Under the pieces are notes generated by a model, which was not told the DNA's origin, ran no database searches, and saw only the letters and a list, made by a program, of their open reading frames with translations. A stretch of DNA of 37,704 bases, from positions 1 through 37,704 of the forward strand of contig JAKBNS010000063.1 of NCBI GenBank assembly GCA_021830925.1, in the 5' to 3' direction. A program made the position numbers and the translations under genes. Shown in pieces: positions 8,212-15,302 of the stretch; within the stretch, counting starts at the first letter, position 1; every line of letters begins with the position of its first letter. The DNA is from Pseudomonadota bacterium. GTDB taxonomy: Bacteria; Pseudomonadota; Gammaproteobacteria; Burkholderiales; Burkholderiaceae_C.

Positions 8212-9006
8212 ATGGCGACCGGCACGCCTCCGAAACGCGCGAGCTTTCCCGCGCGGCTGCCCGCCTCGGGCAGCGCCGCGCCTACCCCGGGCATGTCGGG
8301 CTCCGCGCGCTCCGGGGCGGCGGCAACGCCGCGCCACGCCGCGGCGCTTCCGCTGCCCAGCGGCGCGGGCATGGATTCGCAGGCCGTGCGCAACGCGATG
8401 GTGGAACGCCTGCGCGCCATGGGCGGCATGGACCCGGCGGTGCTGAACGCCATGCTTCGCGTGCCCAGGCACCTGTTCCTGGAGCCGGGCCTGGCGGCAC
8501 AGGCCTACCTGGACAACGCGCTGCCCATCGGCCACGGCCAGACCATCTCCAAGCCCTCGGTGGTGGCGCGCGCGGCTTCCGTGCTGTTGCAGGCGCTGGG
8601 CGAACGTCCGGCCCGCCTGCTGGAGATCGGCACCGGCTGCGGCTATCAGGCGGCCGTGCTGGCCGGGGTGGCCGGCGAGGTCTACAGCATCGAGCGCATA
8701 CGCGCACTGCACGAACTGGCGCGGCGCAACCTGCGTGCGCTGCGCCTTCCCAATCTGCGCCTGTTGCTGGGCGACGGCATGCTGGGCGCGCCGGCCGGCG
8801 CGCCCTACGACGCGGTGATCAGCGCCGCCGCCGGCGAACAGGCGCCGCCGGCCTGGCTGGAGCAGCTGCGCCCGGGTGGCGTGCTGCTGGCACCCCTGGG
8901 CCAACCGCAGCGCCTGACCGCCATGCGCAAGCTCGGCGGCGGCAGGGTGGAGAGCTGGAGCGTCGAGGATGCGCGCTTCGTCCCCCTAAAATCGGGTGTT
9001 TTGTGA
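8212..9006 (+). CDS. pcm: Protein-L-isoaspartate O-methyltransferase Pcm
   Basis: A 264-residue SAM-dependent enzyme that repairs isoaspartyl residues in aged proteins. The SAM-binding motif is LEIGTGCGYQAAVLAG, the family segment before it is LPIGHGQTISKPSVVARA, and VPRHLFLEP is also typical. The first ~55 residues are an Ala/Pro/Ser-rich extension before the conserved MDSQAVRNAMVERLRAMG. Burkholderiales Pcm proteins often carry such a tail, so I kept the first ATG (8212, nine bases after surE); an internal start at about 8371 remains possible. The 3' end lies 41 bases before the nlpD start. Confidence 0.93.
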   Translation: MATGTPPKRASFPARLPASGSAAPTPGMSGSARSGAAATPRHAAALPLPSGAGMDSQAVRNAMVERLRAMGGMDPAVLNAMLRVPRHLFLEPGLAAQAYLDNALPIGHGQTISKPSVVARAASVLLQALGERPARLLEIGTGCGYQAAVLAGVAGEVYSIERIRALHELARRNLRALRLPNLRLLLGDGMLGAPAGAPYDAVISAAAGEQAPPAWLEQLRPGGVLLAPLGQPQRLTAMRKLGGGRVESWSVEDARFVPLKSGVL

Positions 9007-9047
9007 ACCCGCGAGACCCTGCAACAGGCTCCTGCCCTCACTTCACC

Positions 9048-9977
9048 ATGCGTTTGCTTCCCGCTGCCATCCTGCTTTCCTGCGCCGTCCTGGCCGGTTG
9101 TTCCACCGTGAAGCTCAACCCGGCGCCGGTGGTCAGTCGTACCGCCACCCCGGTGGGCTCGGCGATGCAGCCGGTGGCCGCCGCGTCCGCCGCCTCGACC
9201 CCCGCGGCCACCGCGAGCGCCGCGGTTCCCGCCGGTTACTACCGCGTGCAGCGCGGCGACACCCTGCGTTCGATCGCACGCAGCCACGGGCAGAGCTGGC
9301 AGCAGCTGGCCTCCCTGAACCAGCTGAGCAACCCCAACGTCATCGAGGTCGGCCAAGTGCTGCGCGTGTCGTCCACGGCCGCGCCGCTGGCCGGCGCCAG
9401 CGGCGCGGCCGTGGCGGCGCCGGCCGCTGCGCCTTCGGCGCCGCAGGCCGTGGCCTTGGCTCCGGCCGGCAGCGCCGCGCGCCAGACCGCGCCGGCCCCG
9501 GCTCCGGCCAGCAGTGCCCGGCCCGAGCCGGCCGCTGCCGCGACTCCTCGACCGTCGCCCGCGCCCAGCGGTCCGGCCACTCCCGCGGCGGCGGCGCATG
9601 CCGTGGCCGGCGGGCTGAGCTGGTCCTGGCCGGCGCAAGGACGCGTCGTGCAGGGTTTCAACGGCGGCAGCAGCAAGGGCCTGGACATCGCCGGCAAGGC
9701 CGGCGAGCCGGTGCGCGCCGCGGCGGCGGGCAAGGTGGTCTACGCCGGCAACGAACTTCGCGGCTTCGGCAACCTGGTGATCGTCAAGCACAACGCCGAG
9801 TACATCTCGGTCTACGCCCACAACCAGAAATTGCTGGTGCACGAAGGCGAGGAGCTCCGGCGCGGCCAGACCATCGCGCTGATGGGCTCGACCGACGCGT
9901 CGCGCGTGGAACTGCATTTCGAGGTTCGCCTGCGGGGCAAGCCGATCGACCCGACGCAGGTGCTGCCGCCGCGCTGA
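9048..9977 (+). CDS. nlpD: NlpD-like lipoprotein with LysM and degenerate LytM domains
   Basis: A 309-residue outer-membrane lipoprotein. MRLLPAAILLSCAVLAGC is a lipoprotein signal with its lipobox (LAGC). A peptidoglycan-binding LysM domain follows (YYRVQRGDTLRSIARSHGQ), then a long Ala/Pro linker (about residues 110-190) and a C-terminal M23/LytM domain. The first zinc-ligand His is replaced (SKGLDIAG instead of HxGxD), as in E. coli NlpD, so it is probably an amidase activator for cell separation and not an active peptidase. The ATG at 9048 puts the signal peptide at the N-terminus; an upstream GTG at 9003 would bury it. Confidence 0.92.
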   Translation: MRLLPAAILLSCAVLAGCSTVKLNPAPVVSRTATPVGSAMQPVAAASAASTPAATASAAVPAGYYRVQRGDTLRSIARSHGQSWQQLASLNQLSNPNVIEVGQVLRVSSTAAPLAGASGAAVAAPAAAPSAPQAVALAPAGSAARQTAPAPAPASSARPEPAAAATPRPSPAPSGPATPAAAAHAVAGGLSWSWPAQGRVVQGFNGGSSKGLDIAGKAGEPVRAAAAGKVVYAGNELRGFGNLVIVKHNAEYISVYAHNQKLLVHEGEELRRGQTIALMGSTDASRVELHFEVRLRGKPIDPTQVLPPR

Positions 9978-10004
9978 ACGTCTCCGACCCTCGCGCCCCC
10001 GTCC

Positions 10005-11021
10005 ATGCCCACACGACCGCGCAAGCCCTCCGGCTCCGATGCCACGCGGCGCGGGCGCTCCGCGCGCGAAGCGGACAAGGCGCAGCCCCCGGATGACGCC
10101 GTCGCGCCCGCCGAGGGCGACGCACGCGATGGCGTGGACCAGCCCGCGCTGGCGACCGGGCGCGAATTCGAGGCCGACAGCGACAGCGCCAGCCAGAGCG
10201 TGCTGCAGGCCTACCTGAACCGCATCCGCGGCAAGCCGTTGCTCAGCGCCCAGCAGGAATTCGACACCGCGGTGCGCGCGCGCCAGGGGGATTTCCAGGC
10301 GCGCCAGGCCATGGTGGAGCACAACCTGCGCCTGGTGGTGTCCATCGCCAAGGGCTACGGCGGGCGCGGTGTCGCGCTGGCCGACCTGATCGAGGAAGGC
10401 AACCTGGGGCTGATGCACGCCATCGAGAAATTCGAGCCCGAGCGCGGCTTTCGCTTTTCCACCTACGCGAGCTGGTGGATTCGCCAGAACGTCGAGCGCG
10501 CCATCATGCAGCAGGCGCGCACCATCCGCCTGCCGGTGCACGTCATCCGCGAACTCAACCAGGTGTTGCGCGCGCGCCGCCACCTGGAGGATTCCAGCCC
10601 CGACGGCAGCGCCAGCGTGGAGGACATTTCGAGCCTGACCGGACGAAGTGCCGACGAGGTCGCGGATCTGCTGACCCTGGGCGAACTGCCGGTGTCGCTG
10701 GACCTGATTCGCGAGAATGCCGGTGGCGAGAGTTTCATCGAGCAGTTTCCCGACCAGCAGGCGCCGTCGCCGGACGACACCGCGCAGGTGCACGAACTCG
10801 AGCGCCTGCTCGACGGCTGGCTGGGCACGCTGGCCGAGCGCGAGCGCGAGGTCATCGAGGCGCGCTTCGGCCTGCACGGGCGCGAACTCGAGACCCTGGA
10901 AAGCCTGGCGCGCCGGCTGCAGCTCACGCGCGAGCGGGTGCGCCAGATCCAGCAGGAGGCGCTGGGCAAGCTCAAGCGCCGCCTGTCCGGCGGTGGCGTG
11001 GACAAATCCTCCGTACTCTGA
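10005..11021 (+). CDS. rpoS: RNA polymerase sigma factor RpoS
   Basis: A 338-residue sigma-70 family factor of the stationary-phase/general stress type. A disordered, charged N-terminus (about 60 residues) is followed by region 1.2 ([18 protein letters not shown]), region 2 with core-binding [19 protein letters not shown] and the -10-binding [19 protein letters not shown] starting near Phe149-Phe151, region 3, and the region 4 helix-turn-helix around [10 protein letters not shown]. Its place directly after nlpD supports RpoS over RpoD or RpoH. The start has no good ribosome binding site. As in E. coli, an internal promoter in nlpD is possible, but I see no clear one. Confidence 0.95.
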   Translation: MPTRPRKPSGSDATRRGRSAREADKAQPPDDAVAPAEGDARDGVDQPALATGREFEADSDSASQSVLQAYLNRIRGKPLLSAQQEFDTAVRARQGDFQARQAMVEHNLRLVVSIAKGYGGRGVALADLIEEGNLGLMHAIEKFEPERGFRFSTYASWWIRQNVERAIMQQARTIRLPVHVIRELNQVLRARRHLEDSSPDGSASVEDISSLTGRSADEVADLLTLGELPVSLDLIRENAGGESFIEQFPDQQAPSPDDTAQVHELERLLDGWLGTLAEREREVIEARFGLHGRELETLESLARRLQLTRERVRQIQQEALGKLKRRLSGGGVDKSSVL

Positions 11022-11040
11022 AATTTTCAAGGGCAAGCCG

Positions 11041-11826
11041 ATGGCCGCACCGATCGTCGTGTTCGACATCGAGACCATTCCCGACGCACGTGCCGTGCGC
11101 GCGGCCGGCCTGGCCGATGCCGGGCTGGACGACACCGCGGCCATCGCACAGGCTCGCCAGCGCAGGCTGGACGCCACGGGCAGCGACTTCCTTCCCATCG
11201 TGTGCCAGCGCGTCGTGGTCGTGTCCTGCATCTTCCGCGAGTCCAGCAAGGGCCTGAAGGTGCATTCCTTCGTCGATCGCGGGGACCAGGAGGCCTCCGT
11301 GGTGCAGGGCTTCTTCCGCCTGATCGACCGCCACGAGCCGCAGCTGGTGTCGTGGAACGGCGGCGGATTCGACCTGCCGGTGCTGCACTACCGCGCCATG
11401 GTGCACGGCGTGCAGGCCTCCAAGTACTGGGACATGGGCGAGGACGACCGCGATTACAAGTGGAACAACTACATCTCGCGCTATCACAGCCGGCATCTCG
11501 ACCTGATGGACCTGCTGGCGCTGTACCAGGCGCGTGCCAACGCCGGCATGGATACGCTGGCGCAGTTGTGCGGGCTGCCGGGCAAGCTGGGCATGGACGG
11601 CTCGCAGGTCTATGAGGCCTGGCAGCGCGGCGAGCTGGAGGCCATCCGGCGCTACTGCGAGACCGACGTGCTCAACACCTACCTGCTGTATTGCCGCTTC
11701 CAGCTCATGCGCGGCGGGCTCGCCCCGCAGGAACATGCCGACGAGGTCGAGCTGGTGCGTCGCACGGTGGGCGAGTGGGGCGCATCCGAACCGCACTGGG
11801 CCGAGTACATGCAGGCGTGGTCATGA
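11041..11826 (+). CDS. Predicted 3'-5' exonuclease, PolB-like
   Basis: A 261-residue DEDD-type nuclease of the 'predicted 3'-5' exonuclease related to DNA polymerase B' family. ExoI is at residues 8-15 (FDIETIPD, Asp9 and Glu11), ExoII around [14 protein letters not shown], and ExoIII around [17 protein letters not shown], so all acidic metal ligands appear present. The polymerase domain is absent, as is normal for this family. It starts 19 bases after rpoS and its stop overlaps the rlmD start as ATGA (11823-11826). The in vivo substrate is not known to me. Confidence 0.88.
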   Translation: MAAPIVVFDIETIPDARAVRAAGLADAGLDDTAAIAQARQRRLDATGSDFLPIVCQRVVVVSCIFRESSKGLKVHSFVDRGDQEASVVQGFFRLIDRHEPQLVSWNGGGFDLPVLHYRAMVHGVQASKYWDMGEDDRDYKWNNYISRYHSRHLDLMDLLALYQARANAGMDTLAQLCGLPGKLGMDGSQVYEAWQRGELEAIRRYCETDVLNTYLLYCRFQLMRGGLAPQEHADEVELVRRTVGEWGASEPHWAEYMQAWS

Positions 11827-13367
11827 ATCGACGCAGTACCCGACGCGGCGGCCATTCCGCGGCGAATCGCAGCACCCACCCCGCGGCAGCCGAGGCCGAG
11901 CTCGAATGGCTGCGGGTCGAATCCCTGGACCTGGAGGCGCGCGGCGTCGCTCATCGCGCCGACGGCAAGGTGGTGTTCATCCACGACGCGCTGCCGGGCG
12001 AGCAGGTGCGGGTGCGCGTGCTGCGCGGCAAACCCAAATGGGAACAGGCGGAGGTGCTGCAGCGCCGCGGCGACGCCTCCACGCGGGTGAAGCCGCGCTG
12101 CGAGCATTTCGGCACCTGCGGCGGCTGCAGCATGCAGCACATCGAGTTGCGCGCGCAGCTGGCCTTCAAGCAGCGCACGCTGGAGGACGACCTGCGGCAT
12201 CTCGCGCAACTGCGCCCGGAGTTGATGCTGCGTCCGCTGGCCGGGCCCGACTGGGGCTATCGCCGGCGCGCGCGCCTGACGGTTCGCCTGGTGCCCAAGA
12301 AGGGCGGGGTGCTGGTGGGCTTCCACGAACGCGGCTCCAGCTATGTGGCCGACATGCGCTCCTGCCAGGTGCTGCCGCCCTCGGTCTCGGCGCTGCTGCT
12401 GCCCCTGCGCGCGCTCGTCGGATCCCTGTCCTGTCCCGATCGCCTGCCGCAGATCGAACTCGCCATGGGGGACGACAGCACCGTGCTGGTGCTGCGCAAC
12501 CTGCAGGAACTCGACGCCCGGGACCTGCAGCTGCTGCGGGATTTCGCGGCGCGACACGGGGTGCAGTGGTGGCTGCAGCCGGGCGGCCCGCAGACCGCGC
12601 ATCCGCTGGACGAGCAGCAGGCGCTGCCGGCCTACACGCTTCCCGAATTCGGACTGCGCATGCCGTTCCGCCCCACGGACTTCACGCAGGTCAACCACAG
12701 CGTCAACCGTGCGCTGGTGTCGCGCGCGTTGCGCCTGCTGCAGGTGGCGCCCGGCGAGCGGGTGGCCGACTGGTTCTGCGGCCTGGGCAATTTCACGCTG
12801 CCGCTGGCCACGCGGGCCGGTTTCGTGCTGGGCGTGGAAGGTAGCGAATCCCTGCTGGCCCGGGCGATGGACAACGCGCGCGCCAGCGGTCTGGGCGAGC
12901 GGGTCGCCTTTCGGGTCTCGAACCTGTTCGAGGCCGATGCATCGTTCCTGCACGATTGCGGCGAGTTCGACAAATGGCTGGTCGATCCGCCGCGCGAGGG
13001 GGCGCTGGCCCTGTGCAAGGCGCTGGTGCGGGCGATGGGGCGCGCGGGGGCCGCAGAGCTGGCGCCGGAAGACGCGCCGCATGATGCGCCGGAGGACGCG
13101 TCGGAGGAAGTGACCGCCGGGACCGCTGCCGTCCCGGCCGCGCAGGAGCCCGCGCTCGTGTGCGGCGGCGTGCCCGGCTTCGTGCCCCCGCGGCGCATCG
13201 TGTACGTGTCCTGCAATCCCGCCACGCTGGCGCGCGACGCCGGAGTGCTGGTGCATCAGGGCGGTTACGCCCTGAAGGCCGCGGGCGTGGTCAACATGTT
13301 TCCCCACACCTCGCATGTGGAGTCGATCGCGGTGTTCGAACTCCCCGAGGAGCCCGTGGGCGGTTGA
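11823..13367 (+). CDS. rlmD: 23S rRNA (uracil-5-)-methyltransferase RlmD
   Basis: A 514-residue TrmA/RumA-family enzyme that makes m5U in 23S rRNA (position 1939 in E. coli). An N-terminal TRAM RNA-binding domain is followed by the 4Fe-4S cysteines Cys93, Cys99, Cys102 ([10 protein letters not shown]) and Cys181. The SAM domain has [22 protein letters not shown] (Asp388) and the nucleophile Cys464 in [12 protein letters not shown]. It is longer than the ~430-residue E. coli protein, partly because of an acidic insertion of about 45 residues (about 410-455) between the last two motifs. The stop TGA (13365-13367) overlaps the left target duplication of the inserted element by two bases. Confidence 0.93.
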   Translation: MNRRSTRRGGHSAANRSTHPAAAEAELEWLRVESLDLEARGVAHRADGKVVFIHDALPGEQVRVRVLRGKPKWEQAEVLQRRGDASTRVKPRCEHFGTCGGCSMQHIELRAQLAFKQRTLEDDLRHLAQLRPELMLRPLAGPDWGYRRRARLTVRLVPKKGGVLVGFHERGSSYVADMRSCQVLPPSVSALLLPLRALVGSLSCPDRLPQIELAMGDDSTVLVLRNLQELDARDLQLLRDFAARHGVQWWLQPGGPQTAHPLDEQQALPAYTLPEFGLRMPFRPTDFTQVNHSVNRALVSRALRLLQVAPGERVADWFCGLGNFTLPLATRAGFVLGVEGSESLLARAMDNARASGLGERVAFRVSNLFEADASFLHDCGEFDKWLVDPPREGALALCKALVRAMGRAGAAELAPEDAPHDAPEDASEEVTAGTAAVPAAQEPALVCGGVPGFVPPRRIVYVSCNPATLARDAGVLVHQGGYALKAAGVVNMFPHTSHVESIAVFELPEEPVGG

Positions 13368-13374
13368 GGGGATA
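13366..13374. repeat. Left target-site duplication, 9 bp
   Basis: The sequence gaggggata is repeated exactly at 14141-14149. It abuts the outer end of the left terminal inverted repeat. Its first two bases are the GA of the rlmD stop codon. The next bases outward differ between the two copies (T at 13365, while the right copy abuts the repeat end), so the duplication is exactly 9 bp. Confidence 0.88.
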
Positions 13375-13397
13375 CGCCATTATGTCTCTGATGCACA
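13375..13397 (+). repeat. Left terminal inverted repeat, 23 bp
   Basis: It begins cgccattatgtctctgatgc and is the exact reverse complement of 14118-14140. The next outer bases (A at 13374, G at 14141) and the next inner bases (T at 13398, T at 14117) do not pair, so the repeat is exactly 23 bp. A 6-bp hairpin (cattcc/ggaatg, 13396-13413) starts right at its inner edge. Confidence 0.9.
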
Positions 13398-13523
13398 TTC
13401 CAACTCCGGAATGCGTGCTCGCGGCTCCTTGACCATGAGGGCCCGCCGCTCGGCGTCATCGTCAAGGCCCTGCGCCCGGCAGGTAGATGGCTTCGCAGGC
13501 GACTTTGGATTACCCTACCTTCC

Positions 13524-13721
13524 ATGAACACGGTTCTCTCCCCGATCGAGTCCGAATTCGGTACCCAGCACGAAGCCCAGGCGCATGACGCCTGGTTCCG
13601 CGATCGTGTGCTGGAAAGCATGGCCGACACACGACCAGCCGTGCCACATGATCAGGTGGTGGCTGAGACGGAAGCCATCATCCAGGCTGCCGAGCAGAGG
13701 CTGTCGGTCGGGCGGCGTTGA
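13524..13721 (+). CDS. RelB/ParD-like antitoxin
   Basis: A 65-residue acidic protein resembling short type II antitoxins encoded before RelE/ParE toxins. The segment HDAWFRDRVLESMADTRPAV followed by PHDQVVAETEAII matches the C-terminal, toxin-binding part of this group. The N-terminal ~20 residues are too short for an obvious full DNA-binding domain, so autoregulation is likely but not shown. The ATG at 13524 has no clear ribosome binding site, and I see no convincing promoter in 13398-13523. The stop TGA overlaps the toxin TTG by two bases. It lies inside the inserted element. Confidence 0.82.
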   Translation: MNTVLSPIESEFGTQHEAQAHDAWFRDRVLESMADTRPAVPHDQVVAETEAIIQAAEQRLSVGRR

Positions 13722-14011
13722 CGCTGCTCATCCATTGGTCACAGCAGGCGCGCGCCGACCTGCTTGCGATTGTCCGTTACATCAGCGAGCGCGATCCAGA
13801 CGCCGCGCGCAAGCTGCGGGACTGCATCGTGAGCGCGGTGGCCACCACGGGCGATCATCCCTACCTGTACAAACCCGGCAGGATCGCGGGAACGCGCGAG
13901 CTCATAGCCCATCCGAACTACATCATTGTCTACAAGGTCGGCGAACGTGTCGATGTGCTGGGCGTGTTGCACTCCCGCCAGCGCTACCCGCTGGATGAGC
14001 CAGACCGGTAG
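13718..14011 (+). CDS. RelE/ParE-family toxin
   Basis: A 97-residue toxin of the RelE/ParE superfamily. The family pattern is clear: WSQQARADLLAIVRYISERD in the N-terminal helices, GRIAGTRELIAHPNYIIVY in the sheet, and the C-terminal VLGVLHSRQRYP. The VLHSRQ..P ending is typical of ParE, which poisons gyrase, but RelE-type mRNA cleavage cannot be excluded from sequence alone. The start is TTG at 13718, overlapping the antitoxin stop as TTGA, so toxin translation is probably coupled to the antitoxin. No in-frame ATG exists near the conserved N-terminus. The gene is intact. Confidence 0.88.
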   Translation: MTLLIHWSQQARADLLAIVRYISERDPDAARKLRDCIVSAVATTGDHPYLYKPGRIAGTRELIAHPNYIIVYKVGERVDVLGVLHSRQRYPLDEPDR

Positions 14012-14096
14012 ATAGCCTTCACGCGTCGCAGTTGCCAAGACCGTGCCGGGCGACACCTGTTCGCTCTCCCCGGTGGCCGTTGTTAGCCTGTGCGTC

Positions 14097-14117
14097 AAGT
14101 CGTTGATTTTTCGACTT
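14097..14117. other. Subterminal hairpin at the right end of the element
   Basis: aagtcg (14097-14102) and cgactt (14112-14117) form a 6-bp stem around a 9-base T-rich loop, directly against the inner edge of the right terminal repeat. It could stop toxin transcription or mark the element end; both are guesses. Confidence 0.4.
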
Positions 14118-14140
14118 TGTGCATCAGAGACATAATGGCG
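14118..14140 (-). repeat. Right terminal inverted repeat, 23 bp
   Basis: It begins tgtgcatcagagacataatg and is the exact reverse complement of 13375-13397. Its outer end abuts the right copy of the target duplication. Confidence 0.9.
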
Positions 14141-14149
14141 GAGGGGATA
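14141..14149. repeat. Right target-site duplication, 9 bp
   Basis: gaggggata, identical to 13366-13374. Its last A is the first base of the A-run (14149-14155) that gives the T-run of the neighbouring terminator. Confidence 0.88.
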
Positions 14150-14175
14150 AAAAAAGCCCGGCCTGGGCCGGGCTT
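14149..14175 (-). terminator. Rho-independent terminator of the Bax-inhibitor gene
   Basis: A 10-bp stem, aagcccggcc (14154-14163) with ggccgggctt (14166-14175) and a 2-base loop, has a run of seven T on the minus strand (14155-14149). It ends transcription of the minus-strand gene 37 bases upstream. On the plus strand the stem is followed by TT only, but before the insertion it sat about 10 bases behind rlmD and may also have ended that transcript. Confidence 0.85.
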
Positions 14176-14211
14176 GGGTGTCGCGGGGACGGGCCCCGCG
14201 CGGTCGGCGCC

Positions 14212-14919
14212 TCAGCGCCGGCTGCCGCCGCCGCCGAAGATGCTCAGCAGCGCCAGCAGGTTCACGAACACGTTGTACAGGTCGAGGTAGATCGCCAGCG
14301 TGGCCGAGATGTAGTTGGTCTCGCCGCCGTCGAGCACGCGACGGACGTCGATCAGCATGAAGGCGGAGAAGATGCCCACCGCGGCCACGGAGAAGACGAT
14401 CATCAGCGCGGGCATGCGCAGCCAGATGTTCGCGATGCCGGCGATCATCAGCATGATCACGCCGACGAACAGGAACTTGGACAGGCCGCTGAGGTCGCGC
14501 TTGACCACCGTGGCCAGCGAGGCCATCGCGGCGAAGATGATGGCGGTTCCGCCGAAGGCCATGCTGATCAGCTGCACGCCGTTGGCCAGGCCGAGCACCA
14601 CGCTGAGCATCTGCGACAGCATCAGCCCCATGAAGAAAGTGAAGCCGAGCAGGAAGGCCACGCCGAGGCCCGACTCGCGATTGCGCTGCACCGCGAACAT
14701 CAGGCCGAAGGCTCCGGCGAGGAACAGCACCATGCCCATGCCGGGGTTCAGGAGCATCCACTGCCCCAGCCCCGTGGCCAGGCCGGCCCAGGCTCCCGCC
14801 ACCGTGGGCACCAGGGAGATCGCCAGCAGCGTGTAGGTGTTGCGCAGCACGCGGTTGCGCTCGACGGCGTATCCCCCCGAGGCGTATGAGGGGTATTGCG
14901 GTTGGAAGCGATCGTTCAT
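14212..14919 (-). CDS. Bax inhibitor-1 / YccA family membrane protein
   Basis: A 235-residue integral inner-membrane protein with about seven hydrophobic helices and a short hydrophilic N-terminus (MNDRFQPQYPSYASGGYAVE). The BI-1 (UPF0005) pattern is visible in NRVLRNTYTLLAISL, FGGTAIIFAAMASLA and the last helices with FMLIDVRRVLDGGETNYIS and YLDLYNVFVNLLALL. Bacterial homologues include YccA, which modulates FtsH, and YetJ, a pH-sensitive calcium leak; which applies here is unknown. A GGGAGA ribosome binding site precedes the ATG. The gene is convergent with the inserted element and divergent from carA. Confidence 0.92.
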   Translation of the reverse strand: MNDRFQPQYPSYASGGYAVERNRVLRNTYTLLAISLVPTVAGAWAGLATGLGQWMLLNPGMGMVLFLAGAFGLMFAVQRNRESGLGVAFLLGFTFFMGLMLSQMLSVVLGLANGVQLISMAFGGTAIIFAAMASLATVVKRDLSGLSKFLFVGVIMLMIAGIANIWLRMPALMIVFSVAAVGIFSAFMLIDVRRVLDGGETNYISATLAIYLDLYNVFVNLLALLSIFGGGGSRR

Positions 14920-15302
14920 CTAGGGTTCTCCCGATACGAGATGTCGCGCTACGGTTGTCCGGCTTTCGACTTCGACGCCGGCCAAATCGCGCGTTCGGTC
15001 CCAAGTGTAGGGCCTGCGCCTGAAATGGGGCTGAAGGGGGGGATTCCAAGTGCCGCCGCAAGGTGCGTCCCGACGTGCTGCACCGCGGCAATCCGGGCGA
15101 AGGTGCTCCATTCGCGGTACAATATCAAGGATTTGCGTGCGGCCTGCGCGGCCGGCGCCCAACCCATAACGCCGCCGCCGAGGCGCCTTTCGCCGTACCG
15201 CTCCCGCCCTGCCAGCCTGGCGTTCCAGCACGCCTGCGCCGGCACGCGCCGCACGGTCAGCGAGCAGCACTCCGGCGCGGTGCTCGAGCGGAGAGAACAT
15301 CC
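14920..15302. other. 383-base divergent intergenic region before carA
   Basis: The region separates the minus-strand Bax-inhibitor gene from carA. It holds a likely carA promoter (see 15118-15123), a leader of about 170 bases rich in GC palindromes such as ggcctgcgcggcc near 15140-15153, and a GGAGAG ribosome binding site just before carA. The minus-strand promoter must be in the first ~150 bases, but no strong -35/-10 pair stands out. The carA frame is open through much of the leader, but its composition is unlike CarA, so I do not call a longer protein. No leader peptide with a pyrimidine-type attenuator was recognised. Confidence 0.5.
15118..15123 (+). promoter_or_regulatory. Probable -10 element of the carA promoter
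   Basis: TACAAT, within gcggtacaatatcaagg, is one base off the sigma-70 consensus and sits in an unusually AT-rich spot of the region. No good -35 is seen 17 bases upstream. Transcription would start near 15130, leaving about 170 bases of leader before carA. Confidence 0.5.

Larger units (their letters stand above)
13375..14140 (+). mobile_element. 766-bp non-autonomous element carrying a toxin-antitoxin pair
   Basis: The segment is bounded by perfect 23-bp terminal inverted repeats (13375-13397 and 14118-14140), themselves flanked by a perfect 9-bp direct duplication (13366-13374 and 14141-14149). Inside are only two genes, an antitoxin and a toxin; no transposase or resolvase is encoded. 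This is the layout of a miniature or passenger transposon mobilised in trans by a related transposase. A 9-bp duplication is known for IS1, IS903 and IS10/IS50-type elements, but I cannot match the ends to a named family. The perfect ends and duplication suggest a recent event. Base composition inside is less GC-rich than the flanks. Confidence 0.88.

Noticed and set aside
9003-9047. GTG start giving the NlpD-like protein 15 more residues
   Set aside because: It would place a hydrophilic stretch before the lipoprotein signal peptide and overlaps the end of pcm.
13315-13527. A 70-codon plus-strand frame crossing the end of rlmD and the left end of the element
   Set aside because: It spans the insertion junction, overlaps rlmD in another frame and has no recognisable protein pattern.
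14060-14140. Integron attC site or gene cassette end
   Set aside because: A GTTAGCC-like sequence occurs at 14082-14088, but it does not fit GTTRRRY, there is no imperfect palindrome of attC type, and no integrase or cassette array is present. The perfect terminal repeats with a 9-bp duplication explain the segment better.
13375-14140. Tn3-type miniature element
   Set aside because: Tn3-family ends are about 38 bp, start GGGG and make 5-bp duplications. Here the ends are 23 bp, start CGCC and the duplication is 9 bp.
15063-15302. Longer CarA starting in the leader
   Set aside because: The frame is open, but the extra 80 residues are Pro/Arg-rich and unlike CarA, the probable -10 lies inside, and the ATG at 15303 has a good ribosome binding site.
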